Shown: piece after piece, positions 56,801 through 64,000 of the stretch | How positions within the stretch are numbered: the stretch's first letter is position 1 | Layout: every line of letters begins with the position of its first letter | Assembly: GCA_947503525.1 (NCBI GenBank) | Contig: CANNEA010000004.1 | Span: 496,001-560,000, forward strand | DNA: 64,000 nt | Direction of reading: 5' to 3' | Origin: an uncultured Carboxylicivirga sp. | GTDB lineage: Bacteria > Bacteroidota > Bacteroidia > Bacteroidales > Marinilabiliaceae | The notes under the pieces: model-generated | Told to the model about the DNA's origin: nothing | Database searches by the model: none | Seen by the model: only the letters and a program-made list of their open reading frames with translations | Made by a program: the position numbers and the translations under genes

Positions 56801-57417
56801 ACTTTAAACAACATAAACCAGCCATTTGTCCCCTTGGCTTGTCCCACAACTGATATTTTTGCCTTTTCACCTTTTTTAAGCATGGATGCAGGAACGCTTA
56901 ATCGAAACGCACCAATACCATCTCCGTTACCATCACGACGATACAGGTAATAATTAGCATCTCCATTACCCGCATTATTTAGTATTTGAAGCTTACCATT
57001 TTCATCAGCAACAAATGACAGTAAGGCTTTATCATTAATCTTAATATTGTATGGTTCACGAATATTTAGATCCATATCAGAATAGAAGAAAAAGTCAACT
57101 GACTCTCCTTGATGATCAGCAGGCACATTTGCCGTCAAAAACTCAAAACCAGCCTTTCCCGTTGAAGCCCTTGCGATCATAGCTTGTCGTACATCATCTC
57201 TTAATGAAGGGTAAGAATAAACGCCTCCTTTAGTTTGACTAGTATATCCTTCAACATCATTTTTACAAATCTGGAATAACTCGTAATTGATGTTTACACT
57301 ATGAATTTGATTCTTACCAGCGCTTTCGTGTGCCTTTAAATTTTCTAATGTAAAAAATGAAACACTCACTAACGCAAGCAATGCTAATTTCAATCTTAAA
57401 TTAATCTTTGTCTTCAT
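53860..57417 (-). CDS. GH38 family alpha-mannosidase with long N-terminal extension
   Basis: 1185 residues, signal peptide of about 29 residues. Residues 35-300 are a beta-rich region of unknown type. GH38 begins near 345: NSSHQDIAW 353-361 supplies the zinc ligands His356 and Asp358 (the family form is HSHxDxxW), and WNVDVPG 466-472 holds the nucleophile Asp469. The C-terminal beta domains include LFNSLSWERTDPV and YREFRTAYPV, typical of GH38. GH38 enzymes are retaining zinc alpha-mannosidases for alpha-1,2/1,3/1,6 links; bacterial ones are often cytoplasmic, but this one is exported. First gene of the operon with the two GH92-PA14 genes, so the three may work in series on the same branched mannoside. 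Confidence 0.85.
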   Translation of the reverse strand: MKTKINLRLKLALLALVSVSFFTLENLKAHESAGKNQIHSVNINYELFQICKNDVEGYTSQTKGGVYSYPSLRDDVRQAMIARASTGKAGFEFLTANVPADHQGESVDFFFYSDMDLNIREPYNIKINDKALLSFVADENGKLQILNNAGNGDANYYLYRRDGNGDGIGAFRLSVPASMLKKGEKAKISVVGQAKGTNGWFMLFKVPNAINWLKEAALRDVSFSIKQFNDQLLIDAPANWTGQKVSVVADGKKSTTATFKLQGDMAKAAVKSIAPQKSFQINYGIEVYDIEFEKGDGVINENVVRGDFFYASHSHSHHGWLGDFTKRYRPDFYASYQPFFDNKYEEGLISIMNSSHQDIAWVDRPEACIIMRDTLLLTPIIKDAFARKDYGFDIEDGLMLREYIERHPDAKEKLTELLNRNLLSVGATYNCPYEDMYDGEDLVRQLYLGKLWVKKNFGGYDSKVYWNVDVPGKTMQFPQILKKAGVDYMIISRHAKSMTHWASPDGSSVFTYSPGHYGEDLLHLSKDIDEKVKYGAEQVVWWSQYFEGGQTQTPLLSSQDMLPAIDYSDYIKEWNSTESVLDENGKEKDVYFPHMELMTVDEFMPLAEQNATSIDTIRGERPNVWVYIHGPAHHDALTASRKASKLLPAAEKFLTVASIVDGEKMPYPYQELDAGWEAKIYPDHGWGGHDGDITDNLFKESLVESQFIGEKLLDKATNFIAQRVKTEEKKGIPVVLFNSLSWERTDPVTASFDWKKGKAQGLSVYTADKKEVPFQYTNLVKHDDGSIKHAEIVFIAENIPSVGYKTYYVKQEMKSNHIVDSPEYKSVYENDFYKVTFVDGGIEQVYDKELKKNLFDTKQFKVGEIFTLQSEGNGAGEFGDVQQPFMKNFDHVSQHGAKWELLASGEVFSSYQLIQEIKHAKVVQTVTIYHQLKRIQFENDLMNWDGELYREFRTAYPVATKNSTIEHEVPFGTVQVGRDEIKTAGERYTALCKDVHPRAIMDWISANDDEVCVTVSSSVAAADWINPAKEGDADLLQHVLLASRTSCHWEGNEYSQAGHHSYAHVLTSNKEGDINGSRISKQFNEPVKVVVNPERSSKANLAESTEFFSIDKENVIVTAIKKAEDGDELVVRMYDTEGENVVVNIESHFKLENLKHTNIIEENPKSVNEIKVSPYGIETYLFDVK

Positions 57418-57453
57418 CTTATCTATTCTAAAACATTGTCTAATCCTAATTTG

Positions 57454-57598
57454 CTAAAACGGTTTAGCTTGCTTCGAAAGAAAAAGTTCAAACTTCTATA
57501 AACCTGAACTTTCAATTACAACCCTAATTTTGAACCATAAAAATACAACATGTCATATTCTGTCACAATTCGATTATATTGCCTTAAACCGTTTTTTA
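57454..57598. promoter_or_regulatory. Two near-palindromic AAACGGTTT-type sites upstream of GH38
   Basis: CTAAAACGGTTTAG (57454-57467) is 12/14 palindromic about a central CG. TTAAACCGTTTT at 57584-57595 is its reverse complement in core. Both resemble LacI-type operators. A separate AGTTCA-N14-TGAACT (57485-57510) has the same half-sites as the GntR operator candidate. All lie in the 269-base gap before the GH38 start. Confidence 0.4.
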
Positions 57599-57686
57599 TA
57601 CTCCTATAACGACTAACTAGTCTTCATCATGTCAAATAAGAACACTCTTCTCTTAAAACAGGATGAAAACTATAATATATTTACTT

Positions 57687-58763
57687 TTAATTCTCTAGCT
57701 TAACTACAGAAATGGCTGACTTCATAAATCCCATTGCATAGGCCATACCAGCATGCCATGGAGCACTACAGCTCATTTGTGGCGTATGGTCTGGTATCAG
57801 CGTGCCTTGAAAATTATTTTTCTTCAAAATACGCAGGATCCTAAGCATATCAATATCGCCTTCATCAACAAAAACCTCTTTATAGTTAGGTACTTTTCCA
57901 ATGATATTACGAAAATGAATATACCCTACCTTATTTTGTTTTGAGTAGTGATCGGTAGCTTCGTATACATCACCTTCTGTCATTTCAGCTACAGAACCTA
58001 AACAAAACTCAAGCTGACTGTTATCGCTGGGCCTAATATCAATTAAACGTTGATACATATTTGGCTGATAAACCAAACGTGGTGTATTTCTTACATACGG
58101 CATCGGCGGATCATCGGGATGTGCGGCTAGTTTTACACCTGCCTCTTCGGCTACAGGGACAATATTTTCCAGAAAATACTGCAATCGACTCCAAAGCTCA
58201 TCATGATCAATTCGTGCTATTGTTCCTTTGGGCGCATTTTTATCGTAAACCATATTCCAAACCATGCCGTTAGGAATAGGCGTTTCATCCACACTTCCAT
58301 TCATACCCACAGACTCCGCACCTCCGCGTGCATATGGTCCTATATCGCGACTTGATACTCCTGCCAATGAAAAGTTATATCCGAAAAATGGAATATCTGC
58401 CTGACCAACAATACGAATTTGTTCTTTTACAAGCTCGATCTGCGCTCCCTTTTTAGGCCCATCCAATAAGATATCGTGCCATATTGCCGGATCGAAATTT
58501 TCTATGGCTTCAAGTTCTAAGCCATGACTATTTATATCTGCCTTGATCTTTAAAATCTCTTCCAAACTCCAAAGCTGACCATTACCGGCACCTCCCCAAC
58601 CATCTTTTTCGCCAATAGGTTGGTTGGCATTTTCCTTGTTGTTATCGTCGTTTCCAAAATAATCTACCAAGTGAATTACCAAATGAGTTGCACCGCATTG
58701 CTTAGCAAATTTATAATGCTCTTCATTCAGCATGTGTTTATATAATCCAAATCCTAATTTCAT
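57687..58763 (-). CDS. Mannonate dehydratase-like enzyme (UxuA family)
   Basis: 358 residues, a TIM barrel of the UxuA/xylose-isomerase-like group: MKLGFGLYKHMLNEEHYKFAKQCGATHLVIHL, LEAIENFDPAIWHDIL, KEQIRIVGQADIPFFGYNFS, KLAAHPDDPPMPYVRNTPRLV, LEFCLGSVAEM and LIPDHTPQMSC. Metal ligands in UxuA are His, Cys, His and Asp in these last blocks, present here (HPDD, CLGS, HFRN, DHTP). UxuA converts D-mannonate to 2-keto-3-deoxygluconate. It is the last gene of an operon with CoA-linked enzymes, and no KDG kinase or aldolase is nearby, so a different sugar acid is possible. Confidence 0.82.
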   Translation of the reverse strand: MKLGFGLYKHMLNEEHYKFAKQCGATHLVIHLVDYFGNDDNNKENANQPIGEKDGWGGAGNGQLWSLEEILKIKADINSHGLELEAIENFDPAIWHDILLDGPKKGAQIELVKEQIRIVGQADIPFFGYNFSLAGVSSRDIGPYARGGAESVGMNGSVDETPIPNGMVWNMVYDKNAPKGTIARIDHDELWSRLQYFLENIVPVAEEAGVKLAAHPDDPPMPYVRNTPRLVYQPNMYQRLIDIRPSDNSQLEFCLGSVAEMTEGDVYEATDHYSKQNKVGYIHFRNIIGKVPNYKEVFVDEGDIDMLRILRILKKNNFQGTLIPDHTPQMSCSAPWHAGMAYAMGFMKSAISVVKLEN

Positions 58764-58774
58764 AATTATTTTTT

Positions 58775-59977
58775 TCAGTGGGCTTGTAAATCATTATTCT
58801 GTAAAAATGATACTACTGCTTCATCATTATAACCGCAAAACTCTTTCAAAATTTCAACGGCATGCTCATTCAATAATGGAGCTGGCTTATATATGTTCTG
58901 AGGCGTTTCACCAAACGAAACAGGAAATCCTGTAGTCTTTATTTTACCAACTTTTGGATGATCATACTCAATAATCATCTGGTTATGTTTTATTTGAGGA
59001 TCCTCAACCATTTCGTTGAAGGAGTTGACTTGCGAACACCAAATATCATGCTCTAAGAGTATCTCTAACCACTCTTCGGTCGTCTTTGTCTTAAACACCT
59101 CATCAAAGTCGAAACGAATTTCGTCTCTTCCATCGATAATATTGTTGGAATCAAACTCCTTTGAATCGTACTTCTTAAATCCGATGGCTTGTGCTAATTT
59201 TTGCACTGAATTCATACCAATTGCGACAAAGTTATCTTTGGTATTGTATAAACCGTATGGAGCTCCTAACCATGGATTAGGTATGCCGCTTGCACTCTTT
59301 TCAGGATTTTCACCTTTATGCAAAAACGCTGTAACTTCCTGAATGTGAAAACCAACTGCAGAATTCATTAAGTTGGCTTCTATCTTTTGTCCTTTACCGC
59401 TGACACTTCTTGAGTAAATGGCAGCTAGTACTGACTGAACAATAAATAAACTGGTTAGCAAATCTGCCTGTCCAACTGCAGTTACAACAGGGATATCTCC
59501 TTTTTTTCCATTTAAGGCGGCTCCTCCACTAATGGATTGCGCTAATAAATCTTGTCCCGGACGTTTTAAGTATGGACCTGAAGCGCCATATCCTGAACTG
59601 GAACAATACACAAGACCGGGATGTAGCTTTTTTATTTCTTCGTAACCTAAACCCAAACGCTCCATAACACCGGGCCGGAAGTTTTCAAGAAGAATATCAG
59701 CTTTAAGAATAATATCCTTTGCAATTTTCTTTCCTTCCTCAGATTTAAGATCAAGGGCAATACTCTTTTTATTTCGGTTGAAACTAATAAATGAGATACT
59801 CTCTCCTTCCGGATACAAATTGCCGTAAGAATAATGTCTCATCCAATCTCCTTTAGGTGGCTCAATCTTTATGATATCTGCACCCATATCTCCTAGTTGC
59901 TGAGTAGCCCAAGGACCTTGAGCCAATTGTGAAAAGTCTGCTACTACTAAGCCTTTTAATGGTCCGTTGTTTTCCAT
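58775..59977 (-). CDS. Class III CoA-transferase (CaiB/BaiF family)
   Basis: 400 residues. The N-terminus has LVVADFSQLAQGPWATQQLGDMGADIIKIEPPKGDWMR and the nucleophile is expected at Asp143 in PGQDLLAQ, as in formyl-CoA transferase (FRC). LKADILLENFRPGVMERLGLGY and the late 'YDHPKVGKIKTTGFPVSF' are also typical. It moves CoA between two acids. The next gene upstream is an enoyl-CoA hydratase 3 bases away, so an acid is probably activated to its CoA ester and then hydrated or cleaved. The acid is unknown. Confidence 0.92.
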   Translation of the reverse strand: MENNGPLKGLVVADFSQLAQGPWATQQLGDMGADIIKIEPPKGDWMRHYSYGNLYPEGESISFISFNRNKKSIALDLKSEEGKKIAKDIILKADILLENFRPGVMERLGLGYEEIKKLHPGLVYCSSSGYGASGPYLKRPGQDLLAQSISGGAALNGKKGDIPVVTAVGQADLLTSLFIVQSVLAAIYSRSVSGKGQKIEANLMNSAVGFHIQEVTAFLHKGENPEKSASGIPNPWLGAPYGLYNTKDNFVAIGMNSVQKLAQAIGFKKYDSKEFDSNNIIDGRDEIRFDFDEVFKTKTTEEWLEILLEHDIWCSQVNSFNEMVEDPQIKHNQMIIEYDHPKVGKIKTTGFPVSFGETPQNIYKPAPLLNEHAVEILKEFCGYNDEAVVSFLQNNDLQAH

Positions 59978-59980
59978 AAT

Positions 59981-60751
59981 TTACTTTTCTGATTTTTTAA
60001 TAAAATTTTGAATCGCTTCCTGAGCCTCATTCTGCATAAACAAGTTCTTAACGGTTTGTGCTTCATCATTTATTCGCTGCTTAAAATCTATGGCAGACAG
60101 ACTGATGTTCGCCAAACGTTTTAAGTGGCTTATGGATTGAGAAGACCGTCTTGATAGCTTAGAAGCAAACCCAATCACCTCATCACCAAAAGAATCATCA
60201 CTAAAAACACGATTCACGATTCCCCAATTATATAAGGTGTTGGCATCATATTGAGCTCCAAAAAACAACATTTCCTTTACTCGGTTAATCCCAATCTTTT
60301 GGATTAATCGTTGTGTTCCTCCACCTCCAGGAATAAGACTAAGAAATACTTCCGGCAAGCCCATTTTGGACTGTTCTGAAGCAACTATCATATCACACGA
60401 AAGCGCAATTTCAAACCCTCCTCCGAGGGCAAATCCATCAACAGCCGCTATCCATGGTTTAGATGAATTTTCGATGGACTCGTATAAGCGCATACCTTTT
60501 TGCTGAAAGGCAATAAACTCTTCATCAGTTTGACTTCCATATTCTTTAATGTCAGCACCTGCCATAAATGCACGTCCCTCTCCGACAATTACAGCTACAG
60601 TAGTATCATCATGTGAATTAATTAGATCAATGGCCTCAATAATTTCATCCATCATCTCCCTGTTCATTGCATTCAACTGATCAGGGCGATTAAACTTTAA
60701 TATAGCGACTGCATCCACCTGTTCTATCTTAAGCGTCTTAAACGTTTTCAT
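59981..60751 (-). CDS. Enoyl-CoA hydratase/isomerase (crotonase family)
   Basis: 256 residues. Crotonase oxyanion-hole motifs FMAGADIKEY and DGFALGGGFEIALSCD are present. The two Glu residues used by true hydratases are there: Glu in GGGFEIAL and Glu in LPEVFLSLIPGGGGTQRL. So it should hydrate a 2-enoyl-CoA. It overlaps the solute-binding-fold gene by 14 bases and precedes the CoA-transferase by 3, a tightly coupled unit. Confidence 0.92.
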   Translation of the reverse strand: MKTFKTLKIEQVDAVAILKFNRPDQLNAMNREMMDEIIEAIDLINSHDDTTVAVIVGEGRAFMAGADIKEYGSQTDEEFIAFQQKGMRLYESIENSSKPWIAAVDGFALGGGFEIALSCDMIVASEQSKMGLPEVFLSLIPGGGGTQRLIQKIGINRVKEMLFFGAQYDANTLYNWGIVNRVFSDDSFGDEVIGFASKLSRRSSQSISHLKRLANISLSAIDFKQRINDEAQTVKNLFMQNEAQEAIQNFIKKSEK

Positions 60752-61892
60752 CTTTTGTGATTGTTTGAAATAAGTCGTTTAAATCATCAATTACTTTTTC
60801 TGAGTTTCTGTTTTTAGCCACTCCATCATGCAATAATTCAGCGCCTTGTTCCTGAATTTGATTCCAACCCGGAAATTGAGGTCGCACATATGCGTTTTCT
60901 AATGTTAATAGTGTATCCTTAAAAAAGTTATGACATAGGACATTGTTCTTATCACTTGTCCATGCTCTAAGGTTACCCGGCTGACCTCCATTTTCAGTAA
61001 ATATGCCTTCTTGCATCTCTTCGCCTGCAACATACTCAACAAATTTCGCGGCTACATTCGGTGACGAACACTTCGCCGAAACAGCTAAGCCCACACCACC
61101 TAATATGGTAGAAATTCCCTTCTTATTTATAGGGCTATTACAGAAATGCACGAGCTTTTTAGCATAAGTATCCCGAGAATAATTGGTATAACCAAACAGG
61201 TATGGCGAATAAATAATTTCATCGTTGGCAGCCATATGATCCAAAATTTGAATTGGATTCCAACTCATCGCATCAGGATGTAAATAATCCAAATGAGACT
61301 TTATCTCATCCAGAACAAGGCTTGCAACTTGTTTATCTACCCCTTTATCATTGACAAAATCACGTCCTGCATTTTGAGCGCAAAGTGTTAAGAATGTACA
61401 CCAAAAATCCGTTGGACAAAGTGCCCATGCAACGAATAAATCACCTGGCAACTTCGAATAGAAACTTTTTAGCTCTTCCTTTGAATGCGGTAAAACAAGA
61501 CCTCTGTCCGTTAAAATGTCGTTTCTATAGGCACCAACTAATGCGGCTGCATCAATAGGTAAGGCATAAATATGCTTATTGTACTGATACGAAATAAAAC
61601 TTGGCCCTACTGATTGTCCTGCCAATTCAACAAGTTTCTCCGAAGAAATAAATTTTTCCAACTTTTGAAGCAAACCATTTTTATGGGCTTGCCCCATATA
61701 AGGGTGATCTATTGTAATTAAATCATAACGTTCAATTAAAGACTCAATTGGCATATCTCCGAATTCTTTTAATGAACGCACATCCCACTTAATGGAAACA
61801 TCCGCGTGTATTTTTGAGAATTCATTTGATGCAGCAATCAAAGGCTCATAACCGCGTGGATGATCCCAAGCCATCCCTCGTAGTGTAGTCAT
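60738..61892 (-). CDS. Solute-binding-fold protein without signal peptide
   Basis: 384 residues. The layout is that of a family 1 extracellular sugar-binding protein: GYEPLIAASNEFSKIHADVSIKWD, YDLITIDHPYMG, GLLQKLEKFIS, YALPIDAAALVGAYRNDIL, ISTILGGVGLAVSAKCSSPNVAAKFVEYV and TENGGQPGNLRAWTS. But the start MTTLRGMAWDHPRG has no signal peptide or lipobox, and no ABC permease or ATPase is near. So it is probably cytoplasmic, and may sense or shield an intermediate. I recall similar 'RGxxWxHxRG' proteins next to CoA-transferase and enoyl-CoA hydratase genes in other phyla, function unknown. Confidence 0.75.
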   Translation of the reverse strand: MTTLRGMAWDHPRGYEPLIAASNEFSKIHADVSIKWDVRSLKEFGDMPIESLIERYDLITIDHPYMGQAHKNGLLQKLEKFISSEKLVELAGQSVGPSFISYQYNKHIYALPIDAAALVGAYRNDILTDRGLVLPHSKEELKSFYSKLPGDLFVAWALCPTDFWCTFLTLCAQNAGRDFVNDKGVDKQVASLVLDEIKSHLDYLHPDAMSWNPIQILDHMAANDEIIYSPYLFGYTNYSRDTYAKKLVHFCNSPINKKGISTILGGVGLAVSAKCSSPNVAAKFVEYVAGEEMQEGIFTENGGQPGNLRAWTSDKNNVLCHNFFKDTLLTLENAYVRPQFPGWNQIQEQGAELLHDGVAKNRNSEKVIDDLNDLFQTITKDENV

Positions 61893-61901
61893 GGTTTTCT
61901 T

Positions 61902-62696
61902 TTAAGAATTATTATTAGGACGCGGATCGTATTGTATGGTATGGTTCATATAAGAACCATCTAAATACACATCGGTACCAGTAGCATAGCTGGCCAGGTC
62001 GCTTGCAAAAAATGCAACAGATGGAGCCACATCCTGCACAACACCAACTCTTCCTTGTGGAATCCACTCCTCAAATTGATGACGACCAAACTTATTGATT
62101 TCTTCACGGTTCATTTCTGTTTCTATCGCTCCCGGTGCAATAGATACAACGCGTACATTATCTTCAGCCAACTCCAATGACAAACATTTTGAAAACATCC
62201 TTAATCCTGCTTTAGCAGAGCAATAATGGATTAATCCTTTACGTGGTACCACATCATGGATTGATGAAATATTAATAATTACTCCACCTTTACCTTGCAT
62301 TCTGCGACCTGCTTCGCGTGAACACAACCACGGGCCTTTTAAGTTTGTATTCAGGACTCTGTCCCAGGCAGCTTCCTCCAGATCCAAAACATGCTCCACA
62401 GATTCACATCCGGCATTATTCACCAGAATATCAATACCACCCAATTCTTTATCCAACACCAAAAACATCTCTTTGACTTGATCTGCATCAGCCACATTAG
62501 CTCCGGCAACAACTGCTTTTACCTTATATTCTTTCTGGATTTCTTCAGCTAATACTTCAGCCTTTTTCTTGTTGGAGTAATAGTTAATAACAACATCAGC
62601 TCCACATCGCGCCAGTTCGCGACAAATTTCGGAACCAATACCCTGGCTACCACCTGTAACCAATGCTTTTTTACCCTTTAAATCAATCTCTCTCAT
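61902..62696 (-). CDS. Short-chain dehydrogenase/reductase (SDR)
   Basis: 264 residues, classical SDR: cofactor loop TGGSQGIG 14-21, NNAG 93-96, catalytic Ser144, Tyr158 and Lys162 (YCSAK). The basic SNKKK after strand 2 suggests NADP(H), not certain. It would oxidise or reduce a sugar or sugar acid early in the operon's pathway. Next to the RraA-like gene (18 bases) and the solute-binding-fold gene (9 bases). Confidence 0.93.
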   Translation of the reverse strand: MREIDLKGKKALVTGGSQGIGSEICRELARCGADVVINYYSNKKKAEVLAEEIQKEYKVKAVVAGANVADADQVKEMFLVLDKELGGIDILVNNAGCESVEHVLDLEEAAWDRVLNTNLKGPWLCSREAGRRMQGKGGVIINISSIHDVVPRKGLIHYCSAKAGLRMFSKCLSLELAEDNVRVVSIAPGAIETEMNREEINKFGRHQFEEWIPQGRVGVVQDVAPSVAFFASDLASYATGTDVYLDGSYMNHTIQYDPRPNNNS

Positions 62697-62714
62697 TTTA
62701 GATAGTTTTTAGGT

Positions 62715-63407
62715 TTACATTATTCCAAACTTGGCAAAAGCGTCCACAGTACTCATCCCGGCTTCCAAGGCCTCTTTAACGAGTTGCTCGCCACGTGCTT
62801 TTTCAATTGCTCCGGTAAAGGCTTTTTCTGCCACTTCCTGGGGAACTATTAATACTCCATCACGATCGCCATATACAATATCACCCGGATTAACTCTTAC
62901 CCCATCAACTTCAATCGGCACTCTATAATCAATCACTTTTCCTCGAGGACCTTGATCCTGGGCATATCCACCCATTGAAAAAGTTGGGAAGTTAAGACTC
63001 AAAATCTCATTTGTATCTCTGGAATAACCATTTACAACTGCACCTGCTGCTTTCAGCTTCATGGCCCTGGTGCTCATTAGTCCACCCCAAAGCGCATATC
63101 GTGGAGAAGAACCACTACAGATATACACCTCGTTTTCTTGCAAGCTATCAAGCGCTTCAAACATAATTCCGAAGGGCTTTTTCATCAGTGGATTATTCGT
63201 ATGCTCAACCACCTCTTCAAACACATCAGCTTCCAACACAGGCATTGCTCTTCCAATAACGACAAAATCGTTATTAACCGGCTTTAGCTGAGGTGAAAGA
63301 AATTGATGTTGATAACCCAATTTGTCCAACACATCACCAACCAACGCTACAAATAATTCCTTTTTAGCTATACTGAACAGCTCCTTATCATCTTTCCAAA
63401 TTGCCAT
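62715..63407 (-). CDS. RraA-family aldolase/decarboxylase-like protein
   Basis: 230 residues. Seen: GDVLDKLGY, the family's AGAVVNGYSRDTNEI block (usual form G-x-V-x-D-G-x-x-R-D, here Asn for Asp) and GDIVYGDRDGVLIVPQEVAEKA, the metal-site hallmark of HMG/CHA aldolases. RraA-like enzymes split 4-hydroxy-4-methyl-2-oxoglutarate or related 2-oxo acids into pyruvate, or decarboxylate oxaloacetate. In this operon a retro-aldol step on a keto sugar acid would fit. It could also be catalytically silent, as in E. coli RraA. Confidence 0.85.
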   Translation of the reverse strand: MAIWKDDKELFSIAKKELFVALVGDVLDKLGYQHQFLSPQLKPVNNDFVVIGRAMPVLEADVFEEVVEHTNNPLMKKPFGIMFEALDSLQENEVYICSGSSPRYALWGGLMSTRAMKLKAAGAVVNGYSRDTNEILSLNFPTFSMGGYAQDQGPRGKVIDYRVPIEVDGVRVNPGDIVYGDRDGVLIVPQEVAEKAFTGAIEKARGEQLVKEALEAGMSTVDAFAKFGIM

Positions 63408-63415
63408 ATCGAATT

Positions 63416-63838
63416 TTATTTATTGTTCTCTATTAATTGATTTACTTTTTCCCTCATTTCCTTTTGCTCATGTTCCGACAAGTGATGAAATTCATAGTCG
63501 CCTAAGTGAGTATCAGACTTTTCGACGATTATGACTTCACTACCTTCATACATGGCAATGTTATGCCATACTTTCTTTGGGATATTATAGCTTACCTCAG
63601 ATTGCATTAATTCCATTTCAAACGTTGGTTTCCCATTTTCGATAGCTGCCGTTATTAGTACAGCCTTACCCTTCAGTAATAGAAAAACTTCATCTGTTTG
63701 ATAGTGAACATCCAACTTTGTAATATTTTCAATCTTTTGGTTTTCATCAGCATTAAGTTGTGCAACCTGCCATCCTTCTCGAATTAAAAAAGGATGATAG
63801 CCACTTTCCTTAACTGCATATTTTTCAATCAAGCTCAT
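63416..63838 (-). CDS. Small cupin-domain protein
   Basis: 140 residues from ATG 63838, which is 10 bases after the stop of the upstream transporter gene; longer starts would overlap that gene. Cupin motifs: VHYQTDEVFLLLKGKAVLI (first block) and IPKKVWHNIAMYEGSEVIIVEKSDTHLGDYEF (second). The usual first-motif His pair is HYQTDE, so metal binding may be weak, with His in WHN and Asp/Glu left. Possibly a sugar isomerase or lactone-handling protein. Role unknown. Confidence 0.78.
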   Translation of the reverse strand: MSLIEKYAVKESGYHPFLIREGWQVAQLNADENQKIENITKLDVHYQTDEVFLLLKGKAVLITAAIENGKPTFEMELMQSEVSYNIPKKVWHNIAMYEGSEVIIVEKSDTHLGDYEFHHLSEHEQKEMREKVNQLIENNK

Positions 63839-63848
63839 ATTTTTTGTC

Positions 63849-64000
63849 TTACCACTTCTTTGTTTTCCAATATTTCTCGATTTGCTCCAACGATTTCCCT
63901 TTGGTTTCCGGAACATATTTCCAGATAAACCATAATGCAGGCAAGGTTAATGCTGCGTATAGGAAAAATGTACCTGAAGGCATAATGACTTTGAAAAACA
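63849..64000 (-). CDS. MFS sugar porter, C-terminal end
   Basis: Cut by the right edge; only the last 50 codons are visible. They read a final membrane helix (GTFFLYAALTLPALWFIWKY), then VPETKGKSLEQIEKYW, the sugar-porter family C-terminal signature PETKGxxLE. It stops at 63849. It is the first visible gene of the operon, so it likely imports the substrate of the downstream enzymes. Confidence 0.88.
   Translation of the reverse strand, partial: FFKVIMPSGTFFLYAALTLPALWFIWKYVPETKGKSLEQIEKYWKTKKW

Overview
The window is a chromosomal stretch of a Bacteroidota bacterium, most likely a marine or gut-type member of Bacteroidia. The evidence is the A+T-rich DNA, SusC/SusD-like outer-membrane genes, many lipoproteins with an LxxC-type lipobox, and promoters of the Bacteroidota type (-7 element TAnnTTTG). 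I cannot name a genus. I see no rRNA, tRNA, CRISPR array, insertion sequence or phage gene.

Bases 1-20540 are mostly housekeeping: a TamB-like gene cut by the left edge, tsaD, smpB, miaA, a DEAD-box helicase and a ThrE-type exporter. Set among them are several accessory modules. At 1995-5697 a PqqD-like carrier/recognition protein, a small Pro/Asp/Gly-rich peptide, an HprK-related kinase, an S26-type peptidase and an ABC exporter form a compact cassette. It looks like a peptide-maturation (RiPP-like) system but lacks the usual lasso-peptide enzymes. An ECF sigma factor is coupled to a protein with an anti-sigma-like N-terminus and a beta-barrel-like C-terminus. A cyclase-HD fusion has lost key cyclase residues. 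A CoA-disulfide-reductase-like flavoprotein carries three rhodanese domains and lies divergent from a Crp/Fnr regulator.

Bases 21174-57417 form a large mannose-glycan utilisation region. It has a SusC/SusD pair with a LamG surface lipoprotein, an AraC regulator, a sodium-solute symporter and a GH130 phosphorylase. A long minus-strand operon follows: GntR, ROK kinase, MFS sugar transporter, six-hairpin glycosidase, mannose-6-phosphate isomerase, GH92, GHL10-like protein, GH92. Then come an unassigned secreted glycosidase, two tandem GH92 enzymes each with a PA14 domain inserted, and a GH38 alpha-mannosidase. Together they would trim alpha-mannose from glycans outside the cytoplasm, import mannose or beta-mannosyl disaccharides, and feed fructose-6-phosphate to glycolysis.

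Bases 57687-64000 hold one minus-strand operon running off the right edge: MFS sugar porter, cupin, RraA-like aldolase, SDR, a solute-binding-fold protein without a signal peptide, enoyl-CoA hydratase, class III CoA-transferase and a mannonate-dehydratase-like enzyme. This mix of sugar-acid and acyl-CoA enzymes does not match a pathway I recognise. It and the peptide cassette are the two best candidates for an undescribed system.
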